Shown piece after piece: positions 13,165 to 22,312 of a stretch of DNA of 64,000 bases. This DNA comes from Pseudomonas fortuita. Lineage in GTDB: Bacteria; Pseudomonadota; Gammaproteobacteria; Pseudomonadales; Pseudomonadaceae. Made by a program: the position numbers and the translations under genes. Position 1 is the first letter of the stretch. Every line of letters starts with the position of its first letter. The stretch covers positions 4,629,501 through 4,693,500 of the forward strand of contig NZ_CP114035.2 in NCBI RefSeq assembly GCF_026898135.2, written 5' to 3'. The notes under the pieces were generated by a model, which saw only the letters and a list, made by a program, of their open reading frames with translations, was not told where the DNA came from and made no database searches.

Positions 13165-13953
13165 ATGAAACAGACGCAATACGTGGCACGCGAGCCCGAT
13201 GCGCATGGTTTTATCGATTACCCGCAGCAAGAGCACGCGGTATGGAACACCCTGATCACCCGCCAGCTGAAAGTGATCGAGGGCCGCGCGTGCCAGGAAT
13301 ACCTGGACGGCATCGACCAGCTCAAGCTGCCCCATGACCGTATCCCGCAACTGGGCGAGGTCAACAAGGTGCTGGGCGCCACCACCGGCTGGCAAGTTGC
13401 CCGGGTACCGGCACTGATCCCCTTCCAGACCTTCTTCGAACTGCTGGCCAGCAAGCGCTTCCCGGTTGCCACCTTCATTCGTACCCCGGAGGAGCTGGAC
13501 TACCTGCAAGAGCCCGATATCTTCCACGAGATCTTCGGCCACTGCCCGCTGCTGACCAACCCATGGTTCGCCGAATTCACCCATACCTACGGCAAGCTCG
13601 GCCTGGCCGCGACCAAGGAACAACGCGTCTACCTTGCGCGCCTGTACTGGATGACTATCGAGTTTGGCCTGATGGAAACCCCGCAAGGCCGCAAGATCTA
13701 TGGCGGCGGCATTCTCTCGTCGCCGAAAGAGACCGTCTACAGTCTGTCTGACGCGCCTGAGCACCAGGCCTTCGACCCGATCGAAGCCATGCGTACGCCA
13801 TACCGCATCGACATCCTGCAGCCGGTGTATTTCGTGCTGCCGAACATGAAGCGCCTGTTCGACCTGGCCCACGAAGACATCATGGGCATGGTCCACAAAG
13901 CCATGCAGCTGGGCCTGCACGCGCCGAAGTTTCCACCCAAGGTCGCTGCCTGA
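13165..13953 (+). CDS. phhA: Phenylalanine 4-hydroxylase
   Basis: This 262-residue bacterial aromatic amino-acid hydroxylase makes tyrosine from phenylalanine using tetrahydropterin, O2 and non-haem iron. The iron ligands sit in DIFHEIFGHCPLL (two His) and in TIEFGLMET (Glu). The ATG at MKQTQYVAREP follows ACCAGGAGAGCCTC. phhB follows after 39 nt and regenerates the pterin cofactor, so the two form a PhhR-controlled operon. Confidence 0.97.
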   Translation: MKQTQYVAREPDAHGFIDYPQQEHAVWNTLITRQLKVIEGRACQEYLDGIDQLKLPHDRIPQLGEVNKVLGATTGWQVARVPALIPFQTFFELLASKRFPVATFIRTPEELDYLQEPDIFHEIFGHCPLLTNPWFAEFTHTYGKLGLAATKEQRVYLARLYWMTIEFGLMETPQGRKIYGGGILSSPKETVYSLSDAPEHQAFDPIEAMRTPYRIDILQPVYFVLPNMKRLFDLAHEDIMGMVHKAMQLGLHAPKFPPKVAA

Positions 13954-13992
13954 TCAACCTTGCCGATAACAACTCGAACCGGAAAACATCTC

Positions 13993-14349
13993 ATGAATGC
14001 CTTGAATCAAGCCCATTGCGAAGCCTGCCGCGCCGACGCACCGAAAGTCTCCGACGACGAGCTGGCCGAACTGATTCGCGAAATCCCGGACTGGAACATC
14101 GAAGTGCGTGACGGCCACATGGAGCTTGAGCGCGTGTTCCTGTTCAAGAACTTCAAGCACGCCCTGGCGTTCACCAACGCCGTGGGCGAAATCGCCGAAG
14201 CCGAAGGCCACCACCCGGGGCTGCTGACCGAGTGGGGCAAAGTTACCGTGACCTGGTGGAGCCACTCGATCAAAGGCCTGCACCGCAACGACTTCATCAT
14301 GTGCGCACGCACTGACAAAGTGGCTGAAACGGCTGAAGGCCGTAAGTAA
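13993..14349 (+). CDS. phhB: Pterin-4a-carbinolamine dehydratase
   Basis: This 118-residue PCD/DCoH protein dehydrates the carbinolamine left by PhhA so that the pterin can be recycled. It has the family core [26 protein letters not shown] and [20 protein letters not shown]. It sits directly behind phhA. Confidence 0.97.
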   Translation: MNALNQAHCEACRADAPKVSDDELAELIREIPDWNIEVRDGHMELERVFLFKNFKHALAFTNAVGEIAEAEGHHPGLLTEWGKVTVTWWSHSIKGLHRNDFIMCARTDKVAETAEGRK

Positions 14350-14361
14350 TCGCTTAGGAAG

Positions 14362-14480
14362 TGGGGCCGCTGCGCGCCCCTTCGCGGGCTTGCCCGCCCC
14401 CACAAAGACGGCGCGCGCCCCTGGTTTTCGCGGTCCCTGTGGGAGCGGGCAAGCCCGCGAAGGGGCGCGAAGCGGCCCCA
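14362..14480. repeat. REPIN after phhB
   Basis: Inverted REP arms (CTTCGCGGGCTTGCCCGCCC and GGGAGCGGGCAAGCCCGCGA) are bracketed by GGGGCCGC / GCGGCCCC. The element follows phhB by 12 nt and could end the phhAB transcript. Confidence 0.9.
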
Positions 14481-14641
14481 ATTATTTGCAGGAAAAATGT
14501 GCGCTGTTCGCCCGCAAAACCGACAAGCGACCGGTAAAAAATCCAAACTGTCATCCAGACTTGTGTATCCTGCCCCAGCTTTGCGAAGCTTCAACCGCGC
14601 CTGGCGCAGACTTTTCACTCACACTTGCGAGGAACGACGAG

Positions 14642-14770
14642 ATGCACGAAATCCCGAATCTTCCCTTCCCAAGCCTGAACCCAGAAGAGCCATCCGTGAC
14701 CGTTCACGCCGAACCGGCAGCTGCCGTCGAGCAGGATGGTGACGATCAATCCAGCGCTGACCAGGAATAA
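14642..14770 (+). CDS. Acidic 42-residue protein of unknown function
   Basis: The frame begins MHEIPNLPFPSLNPEEP and ends DGDDQSSADQE. The ATG follows a good ribosome-binding site (GCGAGGAACGACG). The product is strongly acidic, has no membrane segment or cysteine and looks disordered after the N-terminus. It lies alone between a REPIN and an MFS gene and is followed by a long inverted repeat. It is probably a real small gene given the ribosome-binding site and the lack of another gene in the gap; no function can be given. Confidence 0.6.
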   Translation: MHEIPNLPFPSLNPEEPSVTVHAEPAAAVEQDGDDQSSADQE

Positions 14771-14786
14771 CTGCGCATCCCCGACT

Positions 14787-14836
14787 GTGTGAAAACGGCT
14801 GACCTGCGGGCTACCCCCGTCATCACGTTTTCACAC
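14787..14836. other. Long-spaced perfect inverted repeat upstream of the MFS gene
   Basis: GTGTGAAAACG (14787-14797) and CGTTTTCACAC (14826-14836) are perfect reverse complements 28 bp apart. The right arm ends 24 bp before the MFS start. It could be an RNA stem in the leader of the MFS gene, the terminator of the small gene, or a two-site operator. Confidence 0.5.
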
Positions 14837-14860
14837 CGTCCTGAACACACGTAGGTCCCC

Positions 14861-16060
14861 ATGCCCGACTCACCGCGCCCCCTTGCGGTCACCCTGCAAG
14901 TCGTCTCCATCGTCCTCTTCACCTTCATCGGCTACCTGAACATCGGCATTCCACTGGCCGTGTTGCCCGGCTATGTGCATAACGACCTGGGTTTCAGCGC
15001 CGTAGTCGCCGGCCTGGTGATCAGCGTGCAGTACCTCGCCACCCTGCTCAGCCGCCCTACCGCCAGCCGCATCATCGACAACCATGGCAGCAAGAAAGCA
15101 GTCATGTATGGCTTGGTCGGCTGCGGGCTTAGCGGGGTGTTCATGCTGGCGTGCGCCTTCCTTACCCACCTGCCTTGGCTGAGCCTGACCTGCCTGCTGG
15201 TTGGCCGCCTGGTGCTGGGCAGCGCCGAAAGCCTGGTGGGCTCGGGCGCTATTGGCTGGGGCATCGGCCGGGTAGGCGCCGAAAACACCGCCAAGGTCAT
15301 CTCCTGGAACGGCATCGCCAGCTATGGCGCCCTGGCCATCGGCGCTCCGCTGGGCGTACTGATGGTCAAGAGCCTGGGGCTGTGGAGCATGGGCGTCAGC
15401 ATCATCCTGCTGTGCGCCCTCGGCCTGCTGCTGGCCTGGCCCAAGCGGGCCGCGCCTATTGTCAGCGGTGTACGCCTGCCGTTCCTGCGGGTGCTGGGCA
15501 AGGTGTTCCCGCATGGCTCGGGACTGGCCCTGGGCTCAATCGGCTTTGGCACCATCGCCACCTTCATCACCCTGTACTACGCCAGCCGTGGCTGGGCCGA
15601 TGCGGCGTTGACCCTGAGCCTGTTCGGCGCCAGCTTCATCAGCGCGCGATTGCTGTTCGGCAACCTGATCAACCGGATTGGCGGGTTCCGGGTGGCGATT
15701 GCCTGCCTGTCGGTGGAAACACTCGGGCTGCTGATGCTGTGGCTGGCCCCCAGTGCCGAACTGGCATTGGCGGGTGCAGCACTGAGCGGGTTTGGTTTCT
15801 CGCTGGTGTTCCCGGCATTGGGCGTGGAGGCGGTGAACCAGGTGTCGGCGGCCAACCGCGGCGCGGCGGTGGGGGCGTATTCGCTGTTCATCGATTTGTC
15901 GCTGGGGGTGACCGGGCCACTGGTGGGCGCGGTGGCGGCGGGGTTCGGGTTTGCTTCGATGTTTCTGTTTGCGGCGGCTGCCGCGGCTTGCGGGCTGGTG
16001 TTGAGCCTGTATTTGTACAGGCAGGCGCGGCGGCCTAGAGATCGGGGGCAAGAAGCCTGA
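14861..16060 (+). CDS. Major facilitator superfamily transporter
   Basis: This 399-residue protein has about 12 hydrophobic segments. The MFS loop motif between TM2 and TM3 appears as [18 protein letters not shown]. The overall pattern resembles the YhhS-type (arabinose-efflux-like) MFS family, often linked to drug or sugar efflux. The substrate is unknown. It stands alone, with an inverted repeat upstream and a REPIN downstream. Confidence 0.85.
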   Translation: MPDSPRPLAVTLQVVSIVLFTFIGYLNIGIPLAVLPGYVHNDLGFSAVVAGLVISVQYLATLLSRPTASRIIDNHGSKKAVMYGLVGCGLSGVFMLACAFLTHLPWLSLTCLLVGRLVLGSAESLVGSGAIGWGIGRVGAENTAKVISWNGIASYGALAIGAPLGVLMVKSLGLWSMGVSIILLCALGLLLAWPKRAAPIVSGVRLPFLRVLGKVFPHGSGLALGSIGFGTIATFITLYYASRGWADAALTLSLFGASFISARLLFGNLINRIGGFRVAIACLSVETLGLLMLWLAPSAELALAGAALSGFGFSLVFPALGVEAVNQVSAANRGAAVGAYSLFIDLSLGVTGPLVGAVAAGFGFASMFLFAAAAAACGLVLSLYLYRQARRPRDRGQEA

Positions 16061-16080
16061 CCCTTGCATTGCCTGCACTG

Positions 16081-16170
16081 GCCCTATCGCCGGCAAGCCG
16101 GCCCCCACAGGATCACCACAAAGTTCAGGCCTGTGGTGATCCTGTGGGAGCTGGCTTGCCGGCGATGGGC
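16081..16170. repeat. REPIN with a nested palindromic core
   Basis: The outer arms are REP sequences (TATCGCCGGCAAGCCGGCCC and GAGCTGGCTTGCCGGCGAT). Inside, CAGGATCACCACA (16108-16120) and TGTGGTGATCCTG (16133-16145) extend the palindrome, so the whole could fold into one very long stem. It separates the convergent MFS and ydiJ genes. Confidence 0.9.
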
Positions 16171-16197
16171 TGCAAAGCAGCCCCGAGCCCCTGAAGG

Positions 16198-19100
16198 TTA
16201 ACGCTGGGCGTACTGCAACACCACTTCCAGCGGGTGGCGCATCTTGCGCTCGGTCATGCGCTTGACCTGGCTACGGCACGAGTAGCCCGTTGCTAGCGGC
16301 TCCCCCTCCTTGTCCAGCTTGGTGGCCCAGCTCTGCTCAAAGATGGTCCGCGATGTTTCCTGGTTACGCGCCTCATGCCCGTAGGTACCGGACATGCCGC
16401 AGCAACCCGTCGCCTCGGTAACCAGCTTCAGGCCCAACCGGGCAAACACCTGCTCCCACTGCCTTGTGCTGGCCGGTACGTTGGTCTTTTCGGTGCAATG
16501 GGCCATCAGGCGGAAGTTGCCCGGCGCGGTCGGCGCCTGCTCGGGCAGCACATCCATCAGCCACTCCTGCGGCAACAGCACCTTAGGGCAATCTTCCAAC
16601 CCCGGCACTTTCTGGTATTCCTGGCGATACACAAGGGTCATCGCCGGGTCCAGGCCCACCAGCGGCACGCCACAGTCGGCCAGGGCCTTGAGCTGGGTGG
16701 CGTTGCGGATCGCCGCCTTGGCGAATGCGCCAAGGAAACCCTGCACGTGCAGCGGCTTGCCGTTGGCGCTGTACGGCGCCAGGAACACCCGATGACCGAG
16801 GCGATGGGCCAGGTCGATGAAGGCCGACAGCAGCGGCGTTTCGAAATAGCGGGTAAAGGCGTCCGGCACCAGCACGATGCTGCGCTCGCGCTGGGCCGGG
16901 GTCAGTTCACGCAGGGCCGGTACGCTGGCCACACCAACGCGGCAGCGGGTCAGGGTGGCCTGGAAGTTGAAACGGCTGATCAGCGGGCTGTCGACCATGC
17001 CGATCTTGTCGGCCAGCAGCCGGGTTACCCACTTCGACCCCATCACCGCGTTGTAAAGCCCTGGCGCGTGGGCCAGGTACGGAATGCTGAACTCCAGCGA
17101 GCCGATCAGGTAGTCACGCAGCGGGCGCTGGTAGCGGCCGTGGTACAGCTCAAGGAAGCGTGAACGGAAATCCGGCACGTTGACCTTGATCGGGCACTGC
17201 CCGGCGCACGACTTGCACGCCAGGCAACCGGCCATGGCGTCGTACACTTCATGGGAGAAATCTTCCTGCCCCTGGCTGCGTGCGCGGTTGTTGCGCAGCC
17301 GCGCTGGCAGGCCCTTGAGCCACGACACCTTGTTGCGCGCCGCGGCCAGCACGTCGATGTTCGCCTCGCCCTGCAGGCGCAGCCACTCGCGCATCAACGA
17401 AGCACGGCCCTTGGGCGAATGCTGGCGTTCGCGGGTGGCCTTCCACGACGGGCACATGGCGTCGTTGGGGTCGTAGTTGTAGCAGGCGCCGTTACCGTTG
17501 CAGTGCACGGCACTGGGGAAATCCTGCCACACACGCTCATCGATGGTGCGGTCGAGGTCGCCGCGCAGGGTCACGCCATCGACCGGGGTCAGGCCCTCGG
17601 TGCTGCCCGGCGGAGTGCAGATCTTGCCCGGGTTGAGCTGGTTGTGCGGGTCGAAGGCACCTTTCAGGCGCTGCAGCGCCGGGTACAGCTCGCCGAAGTA
17701 CTCCGGCACGTACTCGGAGCGCAGGCCTTTGCCGTGTTCGCCCCACAGCAAGCCACCGTAACTTTTGGTCAGCGCCGCCACTGCATCGGAAATCGGCTTG
17801 ACCAACGCAGCTTGCGCGGGGTCTTTCATGTCCAGCGCCGGGCGCACGTGCAGTACGCCGGCATCGACGTGGCCGAACATGCCGTAGGCCAGGCCGTAGC
17901 CATCGAGCAGCGCGCGGAAGTCGGCGATGTAGTCGGCCAGCTGCTCCGGCGGCACCGCGGTGTCTTCGACAAACGGCTGCGGGCGCACCTCGCCCTCGAC
18001 GTTACCCAGCAGGCCCACCGAGCGCTTGCGCATGACGTAGACACGGGTGACCGCCTCGGCGCCTTCGGCCAAGGTATGCCCCAGCCGCTCGACGCTGGTG
18101 TCCGCCTGCAAGTGTTCGACAAAGGCCTGCACCCTGGCGTTGACCTCGGCCGGCTCATCGCCACAGAACTCCACCAGGTTGATACCCAAGGTCGGGCGCT
18201 CGGGGTCGGCCGGGAAGTATTCGGCAACGCTGTGCCAGACGATGTCTTTCATCGCCAGCATCAACACCTTGGAGTCGACGGTTTCGATCGACAGCGGCTT
18301 GTGCGCCATCAGCGCGTTGGCGTCGCGCAGGGCATCCATGAAACTGGTGTAGCGCACGTTGACCAGCACCGCGTACTTGGGGATCGGCAGCACGTTGAGC
18401 TTGGCTTCAACCACATAGCCCAGCGAGCCCTCAGCGCCACACAGCACGCTGTTGAGGTTGAAACGGCCCTGCTCATCGCGCAGGTGCGCCAGGTCGTAGC
18501 CGGTCAGGCAACGGTTGAGCTTGGGGAAGGTGGCTTCGATCAGCTCAGCCTGGGTTTCCTGAATGTCGCGGGCCATGCGGTACACCTCGCCGACCCGGCC
18601 GGGGTCGGCACAGGCCTGTTCCAGCGCGGCATCGTCAATCGGCAGGCTGTGCAGGCGCTCGCCACCGAGCAGCACGCTGTGCAACTCCAGCACGTGGTCG
18701 CGGGTCTTGCCATAGGTGCAACTGCCCTGCCCGCTGGCGTCGGTATTGATCATGCCGCCAACGGTGGCGCGGTTGGAGGTGGACAGCTCGGGGGCGAAGA
18801 ACAGACCGTGCGGTTTGAGCGCAGCATTGAGCTGGTCCTTCACCGTACCGGCCTGCACCCGTACCCAGCGCTCCTCGACATTGATTTCGAGGATCTTGTT
18901 CATGTGCCGCGACAGGTCGACGACGATGCCATCGGTCAGCGACTGGCCGTTGGTGCCGGTGCCACCGCCGCGCGGGGTCAGCTTGACCTGCTGGAAGCGC
19001 GCCTCGCTCATCAGCGTGGCAACCCGCGCCACATCATCGGCGTCCAGCGGGAACACCGCCGCCTGGGGCAACCGCTGGTAGATCGAGTTATCGGTGGCCA

Positions 19101-19218
19101 GTACGGTGCGGGTGCCGTAGTCGGCACTGATCTGGCCACGGAAGCCGCTGTTGCGCAAGGCTTCGAGGAATTCTGGGTAGTCGGCGCTCGGTGCAACGGT
19201 CGGCAGCTGGGCGATCAT
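16198..19218 (-). CDS. ydiJ: YdiJ-type FAD/Fe-S D-2-hydroxyglutarate dehydrogenase
   Basis: This 1006-residue flavoprotein has an FAD-binding PCMH domain (TPRGGGTGTNGQSLTDGIVVDLSR), an FAD-oxidase C-terminal domain (GHVDAGVLHVRP, GLLWGEHGKGLRSEY, LNPGKICTP), a 4Fe-4S ferredoxin-like segment with C-x2-C-x2-C-x3-C (CLACKSCAGQCP) and CCG-type Cys-rich repeats (TGCCGMSGTYGHE). YdiJ relatives oxidise D-2-hydroxyglutarate; older annotations call them D-lactate dehydrogenase-like. A LysR regulator is divergent. Substrate assignment is by family. Confidence 0.8.
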   Translation of the reverse strand: MIAQLPTVAPSADYPEFLEALRNSGFRGQISADYGTRTVLATDNSIYQRLPQAAVFPLDADDVARVATLMSEARFQQVKLTPRGGGTGTNGQSLTDGIVVDLSRHMNKILEINVEERWVRVQAGTVKDQLNAALKPHGLFFAPELSTSNRATVGGMINTDASGQGSCTYGKTRDHVLELHSVLLGGERLHSLPIDDAALEQACADPGRVGEVYRMARDIQETQAELIEATFPKLNRCLTGYDLAHLRDEQGRFNLNSVLCGAEGSLGYVVEAKLNVLPIPKYAVLVNVRYTSFMDALRDANALMAHKPLSIETVDSKVLMLAMKDIVWHSVAEYFPADPERPTLGINLVEFCGDEPAEVNARVQAFVEHLQADTSVERLGHTLAEGAEAVTRVYVMRKRSVGLLGNVEGEVRPQPFVEDTAVPPEQLADYIADFRALLDGYGLAYGMFGHVDAGVLHVRPALDMKDPAQAALVKPISDAVAALTKSYGGLLWGEHGKGLRSEYVPEYFGELYPALQRLKGAFDPHNQLNPGKICTPPGSTEGLTPVDGVTLRGDLDRTIDERVWQDFPSAVHCNGNGACYNYDPNDAMCPSWKATRERQHSPKGRASLMREWLRLQGEANIDVLAAARNKVSWLKGLPARLRNNRARSQGQEDFSHEVYDAMAGCLACKSCAGQCPIKVNVPDFRSRFLELYHGRYQRPLRDYLIGSLEFSIPYLAHAPGLYNAVMGSKWVTRLLADKIGMVDSPLISRFNFQATLTRCRVGVASVPALRELTPAQRERSIVLVPDAFTRYFETPLLSAFIDLAHRLGHRVFLAPYSANGKPLHVQGFLGAFAKAAIRNATQLKALADCGVPLVGLDPAMTLVYRQEYQKVPGLEDCPKVLLPQEWLMDVLPEQAPTAPGNFRLMAHCTEKTNVPASTRQWEQVFARLGLKLVTEATGCCGMSGTYGHEARNQETSRTIFEQSWATKLDKEGEPLATGYSCRSQVKRMTERKMRHPLEVVLQYAQR

Positions 19219-19370
19219 CGAAGGATGGCCTCTTGATATTGGCTAATTCACGGGATTCCTGTCACCGCAGCATAAGTGTTGCCATGCGGGGATGACGTAT
19301 AGGCCAATGTTCCTGTAGTTTCGCCTCAAGGGCAAACGGATAATCCTGCCGCTATCAATGACTTTCATGA

Positions 19371-20255
19371 ATGAATTACCGCCACCTGACACCTTCCATG
19401 TCGCTGCTGCTGGCATTCGAGGCCGCCGCCCGGCATGAAAGCTACACCCGCGCCGCTGCCGAGCTGTCACTGACCCAGAGCGCGGTCAGCCGCCAGGTGC
19501 AGGCGCTGGAACAGCAATTGGGCCTGACCCTGTTCCGCCGCGAGGGCCGCCAGGTGCAACTGACCGATGTCGGCCGCCTGTACCAGCGCGAGCTCAGTGA
19601 GGCACTGGGGCGCATCCGCAGCGCCACCCTGCAGGCACTGGCCTACCAGTCAGGGGTAGGCACCTTGCGCCTGGCCACGCTGCCTACCTTCGGCTCGAAA
19701 TGGCTGCTGCCGAGGTTGCATGCGTTCTATAACGCCCACCCAGGCATGCTGGTGCACATTCATTCACGCATCGAAGCCATCAACTTCGACACCAGCGAAA
19801 TCGATGCGGCCATCGGTGTGGCCAGCCACGATCTGCCGGGGCTCATCTGCCATCGCCTGCATGCCGAGGAACTGGTGGTGATCCTGCCGCCAGAGGCCGC
19901 CGCGGACAGCCAGGCCTGGAGCCCGGCAAGGATCAGCGAAGAGGTGCTGCTGAATGTGGCGAACAACCCGCACGCCTGGGGCGAGTGGTTCTCGCACCAT
20001 GGCCTGCCGCACCGGTCGATGCGCCTGGGGCCGAGCTTTGAGCTGACTTCGCACCTGATTCAGGCAGTGCGCGCCGGGATTGGCATTGGCCTGGTGCCGC
20101 GCATTCTGGTAGAGGAGGAGTTGGCCAAGGCAGAGCTGTACAGCCCTGGGGTGGCGTTTGCCAGCCAGCGCAGTTACTACCTGATCTACCCGCCCAGGAA
20201 TGAGGCCTTGCCGTCGTTACGGGCATTCAGGGGCTGGTTGCTGGAACAGATCTGA
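19371..20255 (+). CDS. LysR-family regulator divergent from ydiJ
   Basis: This 294-residue LTTR has the N-terminal wHTH (AAARHESYTRAAAELSLTQSAVSRQVQ) and an effector domain of the GcvA-like subgroup (LPTFGSKWLLPRLHAF). It lies back to back with ydiJ, 152 bp away, so it is the likely regulator of 2-hydroxyglutarate oxidation. An ATG 4 nt upstream is out of frame; the ATG giving MNYRHLTPSMS is used. Confidence 0.85.
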   Translation: MNYRHLTPSMSLLLAFEAAARHESYTRAAAELSLTQSAVSRQVQALEQQLGLTLFRREGRQVQLTDVGRLYQRELSEALGRIRSATLQALAYQSGVGTLRLATLPTFGSKWLLPRLHAFYNAHPGMLVHIHSRIEAINFDTSEIDAAIGVASHDLPGLICHRLHAEELVVILPPEAAADSQAWSPARISEEVLLNVANNPHAWGEWFSHHGLPHRSMRLGPSFELTSHLIQAVRAGIGIGLVPRILVEEELAKAELYSPGVAFASQRSYYLIYPPRNEALPSLRAFRGWLLEQI

Positions 20256-20275
20256 AGAGGCCGGCACAGGCAATA

Positions 20276-20309
20276 AAAAACCCCAAGCCGGTCACCTGGC
20301 TTGGGGTTT
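20276..20309. terminator. Bidirectional terminator
   Basis: The stem CCCCAAGCC / GGCTTGGGG is flanked by an A-run on the left and TTTC on the right. It sits between the convergent LysR gene and aroP and can serve both strands. Confidence 0.9.
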
Positions 20310-20330
20310 CTTCTTACTACGTTGGGTTGC

Positions 20331-21749
20331 TTACTTGGCTGCGGTACCCGCCACCCCACCGGCATTCATCCTGCGGCGCGGCTTGACCATGTAGACAACA
20401 AACATCGCAAACAGCCACACAGGGATCGCATACACCGAAACCTGGATGCCCGGAATCATCAGCATGATGCCCAGAATCAGCACCACGAAGGCCAGTACCA
20501 CATAGTTGCCGTAGGGGTACCACAGCGCCTTGAACAGCGGCTTCTGGCCGGTACGGTCCATGTGCTGACGGAACTTGAGGTGCGAATAGCTGATCATCGC
20601 CCAGTTGATCACCAGGGTGGCCACTACCAGCGACATCAGCAGCTCCAGGGCGTTCTGAGGCATCAGGTAGTTGAGCAGCACGGCGACAAAGGTCACCGCG
20701 GCCGACACCAGGATCGAACGCACTGGCACGCCACGCTTGTCGACCTTGGCCAGCGACGCCGGGGCATCGCCCTGCTCGGCCATGCCCAGCAGCATGCGGG
20801 CGTTGCAGTAGGTGCCGCTGTTGTACACCGACAGCGCTGCGGTCAGCACCACGAAGTTCAGCAAGTGGGCGGCCACATCACTGCCCAGCAGCGAGAACAC
20901 CTGCACGAACGGGCTGCTGCCATAGCTGCCACCCGAGGCATCGATGCTGGCAACCAGGTTGTCCCACGGGGTCAACGACAGCAGCACCACCAGCGCACCG
21001 ACATAGAAGATCAGGATGCGGTAGATGACCTGGTTGATCGCCTTGGGGATCACGGTCTTCGGCTTGTCAGCCTCGGCAGCGGTGAAGCCGAGCATTTCCA
21101 GGCCACCGAAGGAGAACATGATGAACGCCAGGGCCATTACCAGCCCGCTGACACCGTTCGGGAAGAAACCGCCATGCGACCACAGGTTGGCGATGGTGGC
21201 GTCCGGGCCACCGCTGCCACTGGTGAGCAGGTAGGCACCCAGGCCGATCATGCTGACGATGGCCACGACCTTGATGATGGCAAACCAGAATTCGGCTTCA
21301 CCGAAGAACTTCACGTTCATCAGGTTGATGGCGTTGATCAGCACGAAGAACGCCGCCGCCGTGACCCAGGTCGGGATCTCCGGCCACCAGTAGTGAACAT
21401 ACTTGCCGACCGCCGAAAGCTCCGACATGCCGACCAGGATGTACAGCACCCAGCAGTTCCAGCCCGACAGGAAGCCGGCGAAACCACCCCAGTAGGTGTG
21501 GGCAAAATGGCTGAACGAGCCGGCCACCGGCTCTTCAACAATCATTTCGCCAAGCTGGCGCATGATCATGAAAGCGATGAAGCCGCAAATGGCGTAGCCA
21601 AGGATCATTGACGGGCCGGCGGATTTCATCACGCCTGCCGAGCCGAGGAACAGGCCGGTACCAATCGCACCACCAAGGGCGATCAACTGGATATGGCGGT
21701 TCTTCAGGCCCCGCTTGAGCTCGCCTGAATGCATGTTTTGTCCACTCAT
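20331..21749 (-). CDS. aroP: Aromatic amino-acid permease (AroP type)
   Basis: This 472-residue APC-superfamily permease has 12 hydrophobic segments. The family start HIQLIALGGAIGTGLFLGS and the motifs GEMIVEEPVAGSFSHFA and FSFGGLEMLGFTAAEADKP are present. It is probably a proton symporter for phenylalanine, tyrosine or tryptophan. The ATG at MSGQNMHSGELKRG is chosen because AGGTGA lies 8 nt before it; earlier in-frame starts lack this. A Crc-like AAAAACAA lies 18-25 nt upstream. Possible PhhR boxes about 0.45-0.5 kb upstream tie it to phhA. Confidence 0.9.
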   Translation of the reverse strand: MSGQNMHSGELKRGLKNRHIQLIALGGAIGTGLFLGSAGVMKSAGPSMILGYAICGFIAFMIMRQLGEMIVEEPVAGSFSHFAHTYWGGFAGFLSGWNCWVLYILVGMSELSAVGKYVHYWWPEIPTWVTAAAFFVLINAINLMNVKFFGEAEFWFAIIKVVAIVSMIGLGAYLLTSGSGGPDATIANLWSHGGFFPNGVSGLVMALAFIMFSFGGLEMLGFTAAEADKPKTVIPKAINQVIYRILIFYVGALVVLLSLTPWDNLVASIDASGGSYGSSPFVQVFSLLGSDVAAHLLNFVVLTAALSVYNSGTYCNARMLLGMAEQGDAPASLAKVDKRGVPVRSILVSAAVTFVAVLLNYLMPQNALELLMSLVVATLVINWAMISYSHLKFRQHMDRTGQKPLFKALWYPYGNYVVLAFVVLILGIMLMIPGIQVSVYAIPVWLFAMFVVYMVKPRRRMNAGGVAGTAAK

Positions 21750-21766
21750 GAACGAAGTCACCTGCA

Positions 21767-21774
21767 TTGTTTTT
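21767..21774 (-). promoter_or_regulatory. Crc/Hfq-type motif before aroP
   Basis: On the minus strand AAAAACAA fits AANAANAA and lies 18-25 nt upstream of the chosen aroP ATG, adjacent to the ribosome-binding site. The same octamer is found upstream of acsA. Confidence 0.45.
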
Positions 21775-22180
21775 ATCTGTGACGGAATCGGACCCACCGC
21801 GCTCGTGGCGCAGCGGAATGAGCAAGGTGGTTACCTTGGGTTTCTTGACCTCAGGTGCCGCCGGAGCGGGTCAACCAGGCGTGATCAAGAGTGCGCGGTA
21901 CGCAAGAGGGTCACAGGTAAAACGCGGCGCACTGTATACCCCTGCAAACGCGCAGGCGTCAACGCGTTGCGTCCTTCCATCCGGAAAAAACGCAGCGATC
22001 CTGTGGTGTGGGCCTTCAAAGGCGGAGTGATCGGCGTACATGGCGCCTCCATTTGTTGTTTTGTCAGCCCGGCGCTGTGGACGGGCTGTTGCACACGGCA
22101 ATGGTGGCTATAACACCGTGGGGACGGGGGTTTGGGCAAGGGTGGGTCGGGCCAGGGGCGCGGCTTTGGCACATGGACGC
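21775..22180 (-). other. Long aroP upstream region without a recognised gene
   Basis: About 400 bp separate the Crc-like motif of aroP from the possible PhhR boxes. Open frames on the minus strand here (up to 95 codons) are Pro/Arg-rich, lack ribosome-binding sites and look like chance frames. If aroP is transcribed from near the boxes, this would be an unusually long 5' leader. Confidence 0.4.
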
Positions 22181-22259
22181 CGGCAAGGTTTGTTTACACG
22201 ACCGGGCGCGATCTGAAATGCGGACTGAAAACGGCTACATTCGTATAAATTTCTTTACA
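22181..22259 (-). promoter_or_regulatory. Possible tandem PhhR boxes upstream of aroP
   Basis: On the minus strand TGTAAA-N6-TATACG (22242-22259) differs from the TGTAAAN6TTTACG box by one base in the second half. TGTAAA-N6-TTGCCG (22181-22198) differs by two. Their separation of 61 bp is similar to the 73 bp of the phhA pair. They would couple uptake to catabolism. Confidence 0.5.
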
Positions 22260-22312
22260 CGGCGGTTCAGGAACTTGCCAGTCGTCCGAAAAATCTTTTT
22301 TGTTCAATATCT

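Noticed and set aside
17251..19236. A 661-codon plus-strand frame within ydiJ
   Set aside because: It is a shadow of the ydiJ frame; the ydiJ product has all the expected flavin and Fe-S motifs.
19219..19370. Imperfect CCGCA/TGCGG dyad between ydiJ and the LysR gene
   Set aside because: The arms are short and broken, and no T-N11-A box of good symmetry was found, so no operator is claimed.
21885..22172. A 95-codon minus-strand frame in the long aroP upstream region
   Set aside because: It is Pro/Arg-rich, with no ribosome-binding site and no recognisable domain. It was considered as a leader peptide and set aside.
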